From the NCBI RefSeq assembly GCF_900167575.1, contig NZ_FUZP01000001.1, positions 1,178,001-1,242,000 on the forward strand: a stretch of DNA of 64,000 bases, read 5' to 3'. Below are positions 37,901 to 45,686 of the stretch, piece after piece. The position numbers were made by a program, and so were the translations under genes. Numbering within the stretch: the stretch's first letter is position 1; each line of letters opens with the position of its first letter. Source of the stretch: Okibacterium fritillariae (GTDB taxonomy: Bacteria > Actinomycetota > Actinomycetes > Actinomycetales > Microbacteriaceae). The notes beneath the pieces were generated by a model. It worked only from the letters and a program-made list of their open reading frames with translations, searched no databases and was not told where the DNA came from.

Positions 37901-38243
37901 CGGGCGGAATGCCCCCAGCCAGCCGAGTGTCGATCAGAACGCCCAGCTCGGCGGATACCAGCTCGCGGGACGCCGGGGCGCGATCCCCGGAGTCGAAGGC
38001 ACCGAGGTCTCGGCCGGGGGAGCGCTGCTGTACGTCTCGAAGGGCGTGCGCGGCAAGTCCTACCGCCTGCTCACGCAGAAGCCGTTGACCGATGAGGAGC
38101 TGGCCGGGTTCGAGACGCGCGTGCTCGGGGCCGGGCACGGCATGGCCGCGGCCGTCTTCCCGGGTGTCAGCGATCTCGACGAGCGCGACCCGAAAGCCGG
38201 TTTCGTCTACCGCATCCACCTCGTCGGGGCGGTGTCGGCGTGA
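34956..38243 (+). CDS. adnA: AdnA-like helicase-nuclease subunit
   Basis: 1095 residues. One half of the actinobacterial AdnAB machine that resects double-strand DNA ends for homologous recombination. UvrD-like ATPase with Q-motif LDASQRRVLE, Walker A GAPGSGKTT, Walker B-type LLLVDDVQ, and a C-terminal RecB-type PD-(D/E)xK nuclease (KIDRVERTAEGEIVIVDLKT, then QLGGYQ). TAGCGT (34943-34948) ends seven bases before GTG 34956, so I prefer that leaderless start; ATG 34926 adds ten residues. The N-terminus carries a 5 x 8-residue repeat and an Ala-Asp repeat lies near residue 400. Overlaps adnB by GTGA. Confidence 0.9.
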   Translation: MAIRGFAPVVAGERAGAVGGEPGIGATGEPQLGATGEPRLGATGEPQLGANGEPRLDASQRRVLELGLRDSAIVIGAPGSGKTTTLVQFAVDRVHRLGLDPSALLVLAPSRVAANRLRDRLALRVDRPTNGPLARTVTSVAFSIVQAQATLRDEPAPRLLTGAEQDSIISELLAGAAGIEGGPLWPDQIDAEVRALAGFRTELRELMMRVTEAGLRPGDLRTAGERYDRAEWVATADFMVDYETVIDRFPSPYLDSAELISEATRSIADGAPLGALELLLVDDVQEHGAATLEFLRALAGRGVTVVGFGDPDVAAATFRGSDPLALAEFGRRLGVEAQTITLDTVHRHGDEVRGLVTEISQRIGASGVVEHRKAAAVAETVDPAGRGDGSADADADADAGEGSSIRFVCENTPARLHRRIGRVLREQHLLYGVPWSKMAVVVRSGSLLAPIERSLALSDVPTRGSVGSRTVQDHHAAGHLLTAAAVAVGAEPLTEASAVDLLTGPLSGLDRMALRRLRLALRHEELAGGGAKQGTQLLYEALLTGVGFASVDSTPARRAHRFATTLAEATRLAIDGGSIEEVLWHLWDRSGLAGPWASAALGHGLAADEANRQLDGVMALFTAAKRFVERAPGAPASNFIVEARSATIREDSLTPTSAGEAVWLGTPNTVVGAEVDVVVVAGMQDGVWPNPRVRGTLLYPQEFTQRVAGLPVEELDARASVLSDELRLFELAVSRARSLVVLAAVDSEDEHPSPFLRFPSVPPVETGAAEHPLTLRGMVGHLRREVVAPAADAPADAAAALARLAAAGVPGASPDEWYGLGEPTTTEPLIDLSDAEARVRVSPSQMETFEKTPLAWFIDKMAAMPSGIAANVGTIVHGALENTADAREPSDVTPEKLWEHVDDRWSELTFEAPWIAERQRRAVDTLVNGLSEYLTDFLRSGATLVNAEGAFEVTIDQVTLSGKIDRVERTAEGEIVIVDLKTGRNAPSQPSVDQNAQLGGYQLAGRRGAIPGVEGTEVSAGGALLYVSKGVRGKSYRLLTQKPLTDEELAGFETRVLGAGHGMAAAVFPGVSDLDERDPKAGFVYRIHLVGAVSA
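35013..35132 (+). repeat. 24-bp in-frame tandem repeat in adnA (5 x GEPxLGAT)
   Basis: Five consecutive 24-base units encode GEPGIGAT, GEPQLGAT, GEPRLGAT, GEPQLGAN and GEPRLDAS. The last unit runs directly into the Q-motif (ASQRR), so the repeat looks like copies of the segment just before the ATPase core. Confidence 0.93.
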
Positions 38244-41200
38244 ACACATTGATCGATAATCGCGCCGGCGAGCCAGCCGAGACCGGCCCCCGCTCCTACT
38301 CGGCGGTCGAGATCGCCGAGATGCTCAAGCTGCCGCGGCCCACCGACGAACAGATCCTCGTGATCGAGGCGCCGCTGCAACCCGCCATGGTGGTCGCCGG
38401 AGCGGGGAGCGGCAAGACCGAGACCATGGCCAACCGCATCGTGTGGCTGCTCGCCAACCGGCTGGTCGAGGTGCCGCAGATCCTCGGGCTCACCTTCACG
38501 CGCAAGGCCGCGGGCGAGCTGCAAGAACGCATCCTCACGCGCATCGAACAACTCGGGCGCGTGATCGAGACGGGCAGCCGAGACATCCTCGAGGCGCCGA
38601 CCGTGTCCACCTACAACGCTTTCGCCAGCGGCATCTTCCGGGAGTACGGGCGTTCCATCGGCCGCGAACCCGAATCGACCGTCATCACGGATGCCTCGGC
38701 CTGGCGACTCGCGCGCGACATCGTCATCCGCAGCGACGACGACCGTCTCGTGGCCCTCGACAAGAGCATCGACCAGATCACGTCGGCCGTCGTCTGGCTC
38801 AGTCGCTCACTCAGCGACAACGACGCGGCCGACCGCGGCGACGACATCCTGCGCATGGTCGAGCGCGTCGTGCAACTCGAAGAGATGCCGTGGGGATCGC
38901 GCAAACGCACACCCTCGAAGACGGTCGTCGACACCGTGCGCGACCTCAGCGCCTTGCCCGTGCTGCTCTCGCTGGCCGACGAATTTGCCCGCGAGAAGCG
39001 CCGCCGCGGTTTCGTGGAGTTCAGTGACCAGGTCGCGCTGGCCCTCGAGATCTGCCGACGCGTGCCGCGGGCGCGGGACGACTACCGCTCACGTTTCCGT
39101 GTCGTCATCCTCGACGAATACCAGGACACCTCGGTCGTGCAGACCGATCTGCTCTCGGGCCTCTTCGCCGATCACCCCGTCATGGCGGTGGGCGACCCCA
39201 ACCAATCCATCTACGGATGGCGCGGTGCGAGCGCCTCGAACCTCGCCCGTTTCCTCGCCGACTTCGCTCCCACGAGCCCCTCCGCCACCTACTCGCTGTC
39301 GACCAGCTGGCGCAACGCCCACGAGATCCTCGCGGCCGCGAACGCTGTCGCAGGCCGCCTGCCCGTGCTGCCGACCGTCCCCGTCTCCGAGTTGCGCGCC
39401 AGCCCGGCCGCGGCCGACGGCAGGGTCGACCTCTCGTTCACCGAGACCATCGACGACGAGGCGCGGGAGGTGGCCGAGTGGTTCCACCGCGAACTGCGCC
39501 GACCGACCACCTCCGGAAAACAGCGAACGGCCGCCATGCTGTGCCGTTCGGTCAAGAACATCGCCCCGTTCACGGATGCGCTCGATGCCGCCGACGTGCC
39601 CTATCACGTGCTCGGGCTCGCTGGATTGCTCGAGCAGCCCGTCATCGTCGATCTCGTCGCGGCCCTGCGGGTGCTGCACGATCCGACCGCCGGTTCCGAA
39701 TTGATCCGGCTCCTCACGGGCGCCCGCTGGCAGATCGGGCCGCGCGACATCGCGGCCCTCAACCGGCTCGCGGCCTGGCTGAGCGATCGCGACACGGGAT
39801 ACGCGCTGCTCGATGACAGCACCCGCGAAGCCCTCCGCCAATCGACCAACCCCGATGACGCCCGCTCCCTCGTCGAAGCGATCGATTTCCTCATCGAAGC
39901 ACCCGACACGCACCGCGCCCTCGCCGGCATCACCCCTGAGGGGCGACGCCGCATGCGGGCGGCTGCCACCCAACTGGCCAGCATCCGCCGCCGTGGGGGC
40001 CTCGACCTGCTCGACCTCGTCTCCCTCGTCGTGCAAGAACTGCTGCTCGATATCGAGATCGCCGCCAACGAGAGCGCGACCCTCGGCCAGGCGAGCCTCG
40101 ACGCGTTCGTGGAACAGGTCGAGTCCTACCTCGCCGTCGACGAGTCCGGCACGCTCGGGCCGTTCCTCGCGTGGCTCGACGAGGCCGAGAAGCGGGAAAA
40201 ACTCGCGCCCCGCAGCGACGAACCCGAGCCGGGAACGGTTCAGATCCTCACCATCCATGGGTCGAAGGGCCTCGAATGGGACAGCGTGGCCGTTCCGCGG
40301 CTCGTCGCCGACGAGATGCCAGGAAAGCTGCGCAGCAAACGCGGGTGGACCGCCTTCGGCGAGTTGCCGTTCGACTTCCGCGGAGACCGCGACGTACTGC
40401 CCGAACTGCAGTGGCGCAGCGCCGAGACGCACCTCGAATTCGACGAGGCCTACACGCGGTTCGGCGAGGAACTCGAGCAGCGCAACTCGGAGGAGCAGCG
40501 ACGGCTCGCCTACGTGGCGATCACGCGAGCGCGGGATGCGCTGCACCTCGGAGGGTCGTTCTGGGCGACCCAGAGCAAGCCGCGCGAGGCCAGCACCTAC
40601 CTGCGCGAGACCGAAGAGGCGCTCGAGCGGCTCCGCGGAACGACGAGCGACCGGCTGCCGGCGCAGAGTGAACTCGACGAGAACCCGCTCGCCGGCATTC
40701 AGCACCGCGTCGACTGGCCGCTAGATCCGCTCGGGCCCCGTCGAGAGCGGGTCACCGCCGCAGCACGCGCCGTGCGCGAGGCCGACCCCGGGCGCACCAC
40801 GCGGTGGGATGCCGATATTGCCCTGCTCCTCGCCGAGCGGGAAGATCGACGCACCGGCGACCAGCGCGTCGCCCTGCCCGCGCGCGTTCCCGCGTCGCGG
40901 TTCAAGGACTTCGTCAGCGACCCGGCCGAGGTGGCCACGCGCCTCCGGCGGCCCCTGCCCGAGAAGCCCTACCGCCAGACGCGCCTCGGCACGCTCTTCC
41001 ACTCGTGGGTGGAGCAGCGCTCCGGCATGACCGGAACGGGAGACGTGCTCGACGCCTCGCTGCTCGAACTCGACGGCGACGATCTGACCGCCACGCAATA
41101 CCCCGTCGAAGGGGCCGAGCTCGAGGCGTTGCGCGCCCTGCAGGCGACCTTCGAGGCATCCGAATGGGCTGACAGGAAGCCCGTCGACGTGGAGATCGAG

Positions 41201-41506
41201 ATCGACGTGACACTGGGCGGTCAGGTTCTCATCTGCAAGCTCGATGCCGTATACGAAACGGATGGTCGCTACCAGATCGTCGACTGGAAGACGGGCCGCA
41301 GCCCGCGCGGCGACGACGAACTCGAGGAGCGGCAGTACCAGCTCGCCCTCTACCGCGTCGCCTACGCCCGCTGGAAGGAAATCCCCGCCGAGGACATCGA
41401 CGCGGTGTTCTACTACGTCGCCGAAGACACCGTCATCAGGCCGCGCACGCTGTACTCCGAAGAGGAACTCGTGAGGCGCTGGACCGAAGCCGTGTCACGG
41501 GCCTAG
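38240..41506 (+). CDS. adnB: AdnB-like helicase-nuclease subunit
   Basis: 1088 residues. Canonical SF1A motor: Q-motif PTDEQ, Walker A GAGSGKTETM near residue 55, DEYQDTS, GDPNQSIYGWRGA, ILTIHGSKGLEWD and the VAITRARD motif; C-terminal nuclease with CKLDAVYETDGRYQIVDWKT. In mycobacterial AdnAB the AdnB motor drives translocation (established knowledge). The canonical Walker and motif II here, compared with AdnA's less usual VDDVQ, agree with that division. GTG start overlaps adnA by four bases. The stop lies inside a 26-bp repeat. Confidence 0.93.
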   Translation: MNTLIDNRAGEPAETGPRSYSAVEIAEMLKLPRPTDEQILVIEAPLQPAMVVAGAGSGKTETMANRIVWLLANRLVEVPQILGLTFTRKAAGELQERILTRIEQLGRVIETGSRDILEAPTVSTYNAFASGIFREYGRSIGREPESTVITDASAWRLARDIVIRSDDDRLVALDKSIDQITSAVVWLSRSLSDNDAADRGDDILRMVERVVQLEEMPWGSRKRTPSKTVVDTVRDLSALPVLLSLADEFAREKRRRGFVEFSDQVALALEICRRVPRARDDYRSRFRVVILDEYQDTSVVQTDLLSGLFADHPVMAVGDPNQSIYGWRGASASNLARFLADFAPTSPSATYSLSTSWRNAHEILAAANAVAGRLPVLPTVPVSELRASPAAADGRVDLSFTETIDDEAREVAEWFHRELRRPTTSGKQRTAAMLCRSVKNIAPFTDALDAADVPYHVLGLAGLLEQPVIVDLVAALRVLHDPTAGSELIRLLTGARWQIGPRDIAALNRLAAWLSDRDTGYALLDDSTREALRQSTNPDDARSLVEAIDFLIEAPDTHRALAGITPEGRRRMRAAATQLASIRRRGGLDLLDLVSLVVQELLLDIEIAANESATLGQASLDAFVEQVESYLAVDESGTLGPFLAWLDEAEKREKLAPRSDEPEPGTVQILTIHGSKGLEWDSVAVPRLVADEMPGKLRSKRGWTAFGELPFDFRGDRDVLPELQWRSAETHLEFDEAYTRFGEELEQRNSEEQRRLAYVAITRARDALHLGGSFWATQSKPREASTYLRETEEALERLRGTTSDRLPAQSELDENPLAGIQHRVDWPLDPLGPRRERVTAAARAVREADPGRTTRWDADIALLLAEREDRRTGDQRVALPARVPASRFKDFVSDPAEVATRLRRPLPEKPYRQTRLGTLFHSWVEQRSGMTGTGDVLDASLLELDGDDLTATQYPVEGAELEALRALQATFEASEWADRKPVDVEIEIDVTLGGQVLICKLDAVYETDGRYQIVDWKTGRSPRGDDELEERQYQLALYRVAYARWKEIPAEDIDAVFYYVAEDTVIRPRTLYSEEELVRRWTEAVSRA

Positions 41507-41563
41507 CGGTCGAAGCCGTGTCACGGGCGTAGCGGTCGAAGCCGCATGAGGGGGCCTAGCGGT
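41485..41563. repeat. 26-bp tandem repeat, 3 copies, linking two stop codons
   Basis: Units at 41485-41510, 41511-41536 and 41537-41563 (the third is 27 bases and more diverged). The first contains the adnB stop codon on the plus strand. The third contains the stop codon of the convergent kinase-like gene on the minus strand (41556-41558). Confidence 0.9.
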
Positions 41564-42905
41564 CGGAGTCCGCGTCGCGGCCGTCGTTTCGCACGGTCTC
41601 GATGGGCCCCGTCTCGGTGTGATCGCGCGAGGCGAGGAGCGTCCGAGCGTCACGCTCGGCACGAGAAGAGTCCGACGATTCGTCGTCATCGTCAGCGAAG
41701 GGGTCGGCGGAGTCACTGTCTCGATCGTCGGAACGCGCCTGGGCGCCGTCGGCGTCCGAGCCCGCTGAACCGGATCCGTCCGGGGTCGACTCGTCGTCGG
41801 AACGGCGGCTCGAGCCGCGCCCATCGCCGTGCTCGAGCGCATCCAGATCGAAGTTCTCGTAGCTGTCGGTCTCCAATGAGAAACCCTGATTCCCCGAGGA
41901 CGCGGCCGGGGGAGTGCGCGACAGCAGCTCCTCCACATCCTCCTGCGAGAGAACCTCACCCGTGTCGTGCGACAACGGGTTCATCGAATCGTTCAGAACG
42001 TGCTCGACCAGGCCGTCGAGCAGCGCCACGGCCTCCTCGACGACATCCTGATCGTGCGTGTCGACGCCGTGCAGCAGCCAGCGGGCGAGCTCGAGCTCGG
42101 CGTGCAGCAGCGACCGTTGGCGCAGGTGACCGTCGGCATGACGTGTCGTGCTGGCGCGGTAAGCGGCCAAGACACTCTCGCCCGCTTCGCCCGCCGCCGA
42201 CAACCAGTGCAGATCGCGCGCGGGGTCGCCCACCATGAGGGAACCCCAGCCCACGACACCGGACACGACCGGTCCGACCTCGTAGTCGGTGAACAGGAAC
42301 GAACCCGCATCGATGCTGCCATTGACGACGGTCGGCTGGAACTGCCACAGATCGTCGTCGTCGATCGCCTGCGACCAGCGCGTACGCACCGCCGCCGGCA
42401 GGAGTCGCGTCGAGGCAGCACGCTCGATCACATTGCGCGCCTCGTCGCGGGCCTCGGCGGCCGACAGATGCGGCAACCCGACCTCGGCCACGAACCCGCC
42501 GGGCAATGAATGGATGGCAGCCAACGCCGCCCCCATCGACGTGGCTACGCCGTCACCCGCGGGAATCTTGTCGACCGCGACGCTGTAGCCGGGAAGGAAG
42601 TCATACACGACCGCGCGCACACCGGAGGCCTGCGTCTGACCCAGTACCTGGGGAACCTGGAAGGGCAGGCGGCTGCGGATGCCCGCCGTCATCGCCTGCA
42701 GAGCGAGAAGCTCGATGGACTGTTCCGTCTGCGCCTGCTGGTGGGCGGCAACCCGCACCACCACGTCGCGATCGTCGTCCGTGCGCAACAGTGCGGAGTC
42801 GTAGTTGCCGTCGGCGCCGTGCCCGAGCGGACCGCTGCCCGTCACCACGAGGTCCGGCACCGCCGCTGTTGCCAACGCGGCTAGAGTGAGAGGGGATCTG
42901 GCCAT
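41556..42905 (-). CDS. APH/phosphotransferase-fold pseudokinase
   Basis: 449 residues. About residues 20-290 follow the aminoglycoside-phosphotransferase fold: glycine-rich start GPLGHGADGNYDSAL, AVVYDFLPGYSV hinge, MGAALAAIHSLP, then catalytic-loop and metal-loop equivalents and GDPARDLHWL. The catalytic positions are changed: the ATP lysine is Arg51 (VVVRVA), the HGD of the catalytic loop is NGS (195-197), and the metal Asp is Gly219 (GVVGWG where GVIDWG is expected). The C-terminal 150 residues are acidic and disordered. TAACCT (42917-42912) ends six bases before the ATG: leaderless. Sits between adnB and nudC. Confidence 0.8.
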   Translation of the reverse strand: MARSPLTLAALATAAVPDLVVTGSGPLGHGADGNYDSALLRTDDDRDVVVRVAAHQQAQTEQSIELLALQAMTAGIRSRLPFQVPQVLGQTQASGVRAVVYDFLPGYSVAVDKIPAGDGVATSMGAALAAIHSLPGGFVAEVGLPHLSAAEARDEARNVIERAASTRLLPAAVRTRWSQAIDDDDLWQFQPTVVNGSIDAGSFLFTDYEVGPVVSGVVGWGSLMVGDPARDLHWLSAAGEAGESVLAAYRASTTRHADGHLRQRSLLHAELELARWLLHGVDTHDQDVVEEAVALLDGLVEHVLNDSMNPLSHDTGEVLSQEDVEELLSRTPPAASSGNQGFSLETDSYENFDLDALEHGDGRGSSRRSDDESTPDGSGSAGSDADGAQARSDDRDSDSADPFADDDDESSDSSRAERDARTLLASRDHTETGPIETVRNDGRDADSDR

Positions 42906-42969
42906 GGATCTAGGTTAGGTCGAGCAACGGTCGGCGGCCCTCCCGCCACGCCCGGATGATTGGTTGTGC

Positions 42970-43938
42970 ATGAGTTCTCTTCTTCGGTCCCTCACCGATC
43001 TCCCGCTCTCTCGAACCGGCATTAACCGCAACTATGCGGCGCGCCTGCCCGAGAACGCCCTGGCCGATATGGCCGCAGAGCCCGAGACGCGCGTCGTCGT
43101 CATCCGCTCGCGTCGCGCCCTGGCGAGCGGCGCATCTCTGAGACTCGTGGCCGGCACGGACATCGACACCGATCAGCTGCTGGGATACCTCGGCCACACG
43201 CTGCAGGACGCCGCCGACGCGCCCGCCGGAACGACCGTTCTCCTGGCCGTCGAACCCGATGACGCCCCCGAGCGGGAGGGTGCCGAGTGGCTCGACCTCC
43301 GCGCATCGGGGGACGCCCTGTCGGCGCGCGACGCCGATCTGCTCACCGAATCGATGGCCCTCGTCAACTGGCACGCGGGCTACGCCTTCTGCCCCAAATG
43401 CGGTGCCGACACCCGCAACGATCACTCGGGGTGGGCGCGGCGCTGCGACAACGGTCACGAACTCTTCCCGCGCACCGACCCGGCTGTCATCGTGCTCGTC
43501 CTCGACGACGCCGACCGCCTGCTCCTCGGCTCGAACGCCCTCTGGGAGAACAATCGTTACTCGCTGCTCGCGGGTTTCGTCGAGGCGGGCGAATCGTTCG
43601 AGCAGGCCGTCATCCGCGAGGTCGAGGAGGAATCGGGCATCACGGTGACCGATCCGCGCTACCTCGGTTCGCAGCCGTGGCCGTTCCCGCGCTCGCTCAT
43701 GGTCGGTTTCGAGGCGCGCGTCGCCTCCGGCACCGATCCCGCGGCCCTCCGCCCGGACGGCGAAGAGATCCTCGACCTGCGCTGGTTCACGCGCGACCAA
43801 TTGCGCGACCAGAACTCCGGCCTCCTGCTGCCCGGCCGCACGTCGATCGCTCGCGCCCTCATCGAGTCGTGGCTCGCCGCTGACGGCGGCTCCACACTGG
43901 ACGACCGAACCGAAGACCTCTACCCCGTCGCCCGATGA
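42970..43938 (+). CDS. nudC: NAD+ diphosphatase / mRNA de-NADding enzyme NudC
   Basis: 322-residue Nudix hydrolase that cleaves NADH/NAD+ and NAD caps on RNA 5' ends. Nudix box GFVEAGESFEQAVIREVEEE (from residue 202), and the NudC-specific SQPWPFP (234-240). The zinc ribbon reads C141-x2-C144 then C159-x3-H163; the fourth ligand of the E. coli protein is Cys, so here a His may substitute. ATG at 42970; the TTG six bases earlier in frame is less likely. Ends four bases into uvrD2 (ATGA overlap), so the two are co-translated. Confidence 0.94.
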   Translation: MSSLLRSLTDLPLSRTGINRNYAARLPENALADMAAEPETRVVVIRSRRALASGASLRLVAGTDIDTDQLLGYLGHTLQDAADAPAGTTVLLAVEPDDAPEREGAEWLDLRASGDALSARDADLLTESMALVNWHAGYAFCPKCGADTRNDHSGWARRCDNGHELFPRTDPAVIVLVLDDADRLLLGSNALWENNRYSLLAGFVEAGESFEQAVIREVEEESGITVTDPRYLGSQPWPFPRSLMVGFEARVASGTDPAALRPDGEEILDLRWFTRDQLRDQNSGLLLPGRTSIARALIESWLAADGGSTLDDRTEDLYPVAR

Positions 43939-45686
43939 CCGCGATCGATCCGACCGAACCGCAGGCTCTGCTGGCCGGGCTCGACAACGATCAGCGCGTC
44001 GCCGCCGAAGCTCTGCGGGGTCCGGTCTGTGTGCTCGCGGGGGCGGGCACGGGCAAGACCCGTGCCATCACGCATCGCATCGCTTATGGCGTCGCCACGG
44101 GCACCTATGCTGGCAACCGGGTCATGGCCCTCACCTTCACCAACCGCGCGGCCGCCGAGCTGCGCACGCGTCTGCGGCAGCTGGGCGCCGGCCAGGTTGC
44201 GGCTCGCACGTTCCACGCCGCGGCGCTCAGCCAGTTGAACTTCTTCTGGCCGCAGGTCGTGGGCGGGCAGGTTCCGGCCCTGCTCGACAACAAGGCACGC
44301 TTGCTGGGTCACGCGGCTGAGAAATTGGCGCTGAAGCTCGACACGGCCACCCTGAGGGATGTCGCGGCCGAGATCGAATGGCGCAAGGTGTCGGGCCTCA
44401 GCATCGAGCAGTACAGCGCCAAGCACCGTCCGATTCCCGATCGCCTCGACCGCGAGAAGGTGCTCGACCTGCAGGCAGGCTACGAGGCCCTCAAGGATGA
44501 GCGGCGCCAACTCGACTTCGAGGACGTCCTCCTGGCCTGCGCCGGCATGATCGAGTCAGAACCCTCGGTGGCCATGCAGGTGCGGGAGCAGTACCGGTTC
44601 TTCGTCGTCGACGAGTATCAGGACGTCTCGCCGCTGCAGCAGCAGCTGCTCGACCTGTGGCTCGGCGATCGCCGCGATCTGTGTGTGGTCGGCGATGCGA
44701 GTCAGACCATCTACTCGTTCGCGGGAGCGTCGAGCGATTACCTCTTGAACTTCGGCCACAAACACCCGGATGCCACGGTGGTGAGGCTCGAGCAGAATTA
44801 TCGTTCGACGCCGCAGGTCGTCGACACGGCCAACCGGCTCATGCGCGGTCGGGCCGGCGCGCTCACGCTGCACGCCGTGCACGACGGCGCGGGTGCCATC
44901 GAGCCGACCGTCACCGGTTTCACGAGCGATTATGCCGAGGCGCGCACGGTGGCCGCCCAGGTGCTCGAGGCGATCGAGGGCGGCACGAAACCCGAGGACA
45001 TCGCGATTCTGTATCGCGTGAATGTGCAGGCGGCCGCCATCGAGACGGCGCTCGCCGACGTGGGAGTGTCGACCAAGATGCGCGGCTCGAAGCGGTTCTT
45101 CGATCTGCCGGAGGTGCGTCAGGCGCTCATGGCGTTGCGCGGCGCATCCGTCTCGATCACGGGCGAGCCGCTCTTCAAGTCGGTCAGCGATGTGCTCAGC
45201 TCCCTCGGATGGTCGCACCACGCGCCCGAAGCCGCCGGCGCCGTGCGCGACCGATGGGAGTCGCTCAACGCCATCATGGGGCTCGTCGACCAGGCGGCCC
45301 CGGGAACGACTCTGCGCCAATTCTCGGATGAGCTCCTCGAACGTCAGGCGGGCCAGCACGAACCGAACGTCTCGGCCGTCACCCTCGCCACGTTGCATTC
45401 AGCGAAGGGTCTCGAGTGGGACACCGTCTTCCTCATCGGTGTGTCGGAGGGCCTCGTGCCGATCAGCTATGCCAGCGGCTTCGAGGCCATCGACGAGGAG
45501 CGTCGTCTGCTCTACGTCGGCATCACGCGGGCGCGCCGCAGGTTGTTCCTCTCCTGGTCGGAACGCGGCATCCGCTCGACGCAGCCTCGCGAACGTTCAC
45601 GGTTTCTCACGGAGATCGGCACCCGCATTCCGCGTGCGGCCGGTGCCAGATCCACTTCTCGCTCCGCGCCCGCCGCTGCAGGCTGA
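43935..45686 (+). CDS. uvrD2: UvrD2-type SF1 DNA helicase, without HRDC domain
   Basis: 583 residues. Complete SF1A motor: PQALLAGLDNDQRVAAEA Q-motif region, LAGAGTGKTRAITHR, VVDEYQDVS, GDASQTIYSFAGA, LHSAKGLEWDTVFL and VGITRARRRL. Mycobacterial UvrD2 continues about 120 residues into an HRDC domain and a Cys motif; here the protein ends shortly after the motor in a basic, Ser/Ala-rich tail. That tail is encoded antisense to the zinc-motif end of the next gene, with an 80-base overlap (45607-45686). Confidence 0.92.
   Translation: MTAIDPTEPQALLAGLDNDQRVAAEALRGPVCVLAGAGTGKTRAITHRIAYGVATGTYAGNRVMALTFTNRAAAELRTRLRQLGAGQVAARTFHAAALSQLNFFWPQVVGGQVPALLDNKARLLGHAAEKLALKLDTATLRDVAAEIEWRKVSGLSIEQYSAKHRPIPDRLDREKVLDLQAGYEALKDERRQLDFEDVLLACAGMIESEPSVAMQVREQYRFFVVDEYQDVSPLQQQLLDLWLGDRRDLCVVGDASQTIYSFAGASSDYLLNFGHKHPDATVVRLEQNYRSTPQVVDTANRLMRGRAGALTLHAVHDGAGAIEPTVTGFTSDYAEARTVAAQVLEAIEGGTKPEDIAILYRVNVQAAAIETALADVGVSTKMRGSKRFFDLPEVRQALMALRGASVSITGEPLFKSVSDVLSSLGWSHHAPEAAGAVRDRWESLNAIMGLVDQAAPGTTLRQFSDELLERQAGQHEPNVSAVTLATLHSAKGLEWDTVFLIGVSEGLVPISYASGFEAIDEERRLLYVGITRARRRLFLSWSERGIRSTQPRERSRFLTEIGTRIPRAAGARSTSRSAPAAAG

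Noticed and set aside
43935-45686. Frameshift as cause of the missing UvrD2 HRDC domain
   Set aside because: No HRDC-like sequence is visible in the other plus frames after 45686; the region is occupied by the convergent gene.
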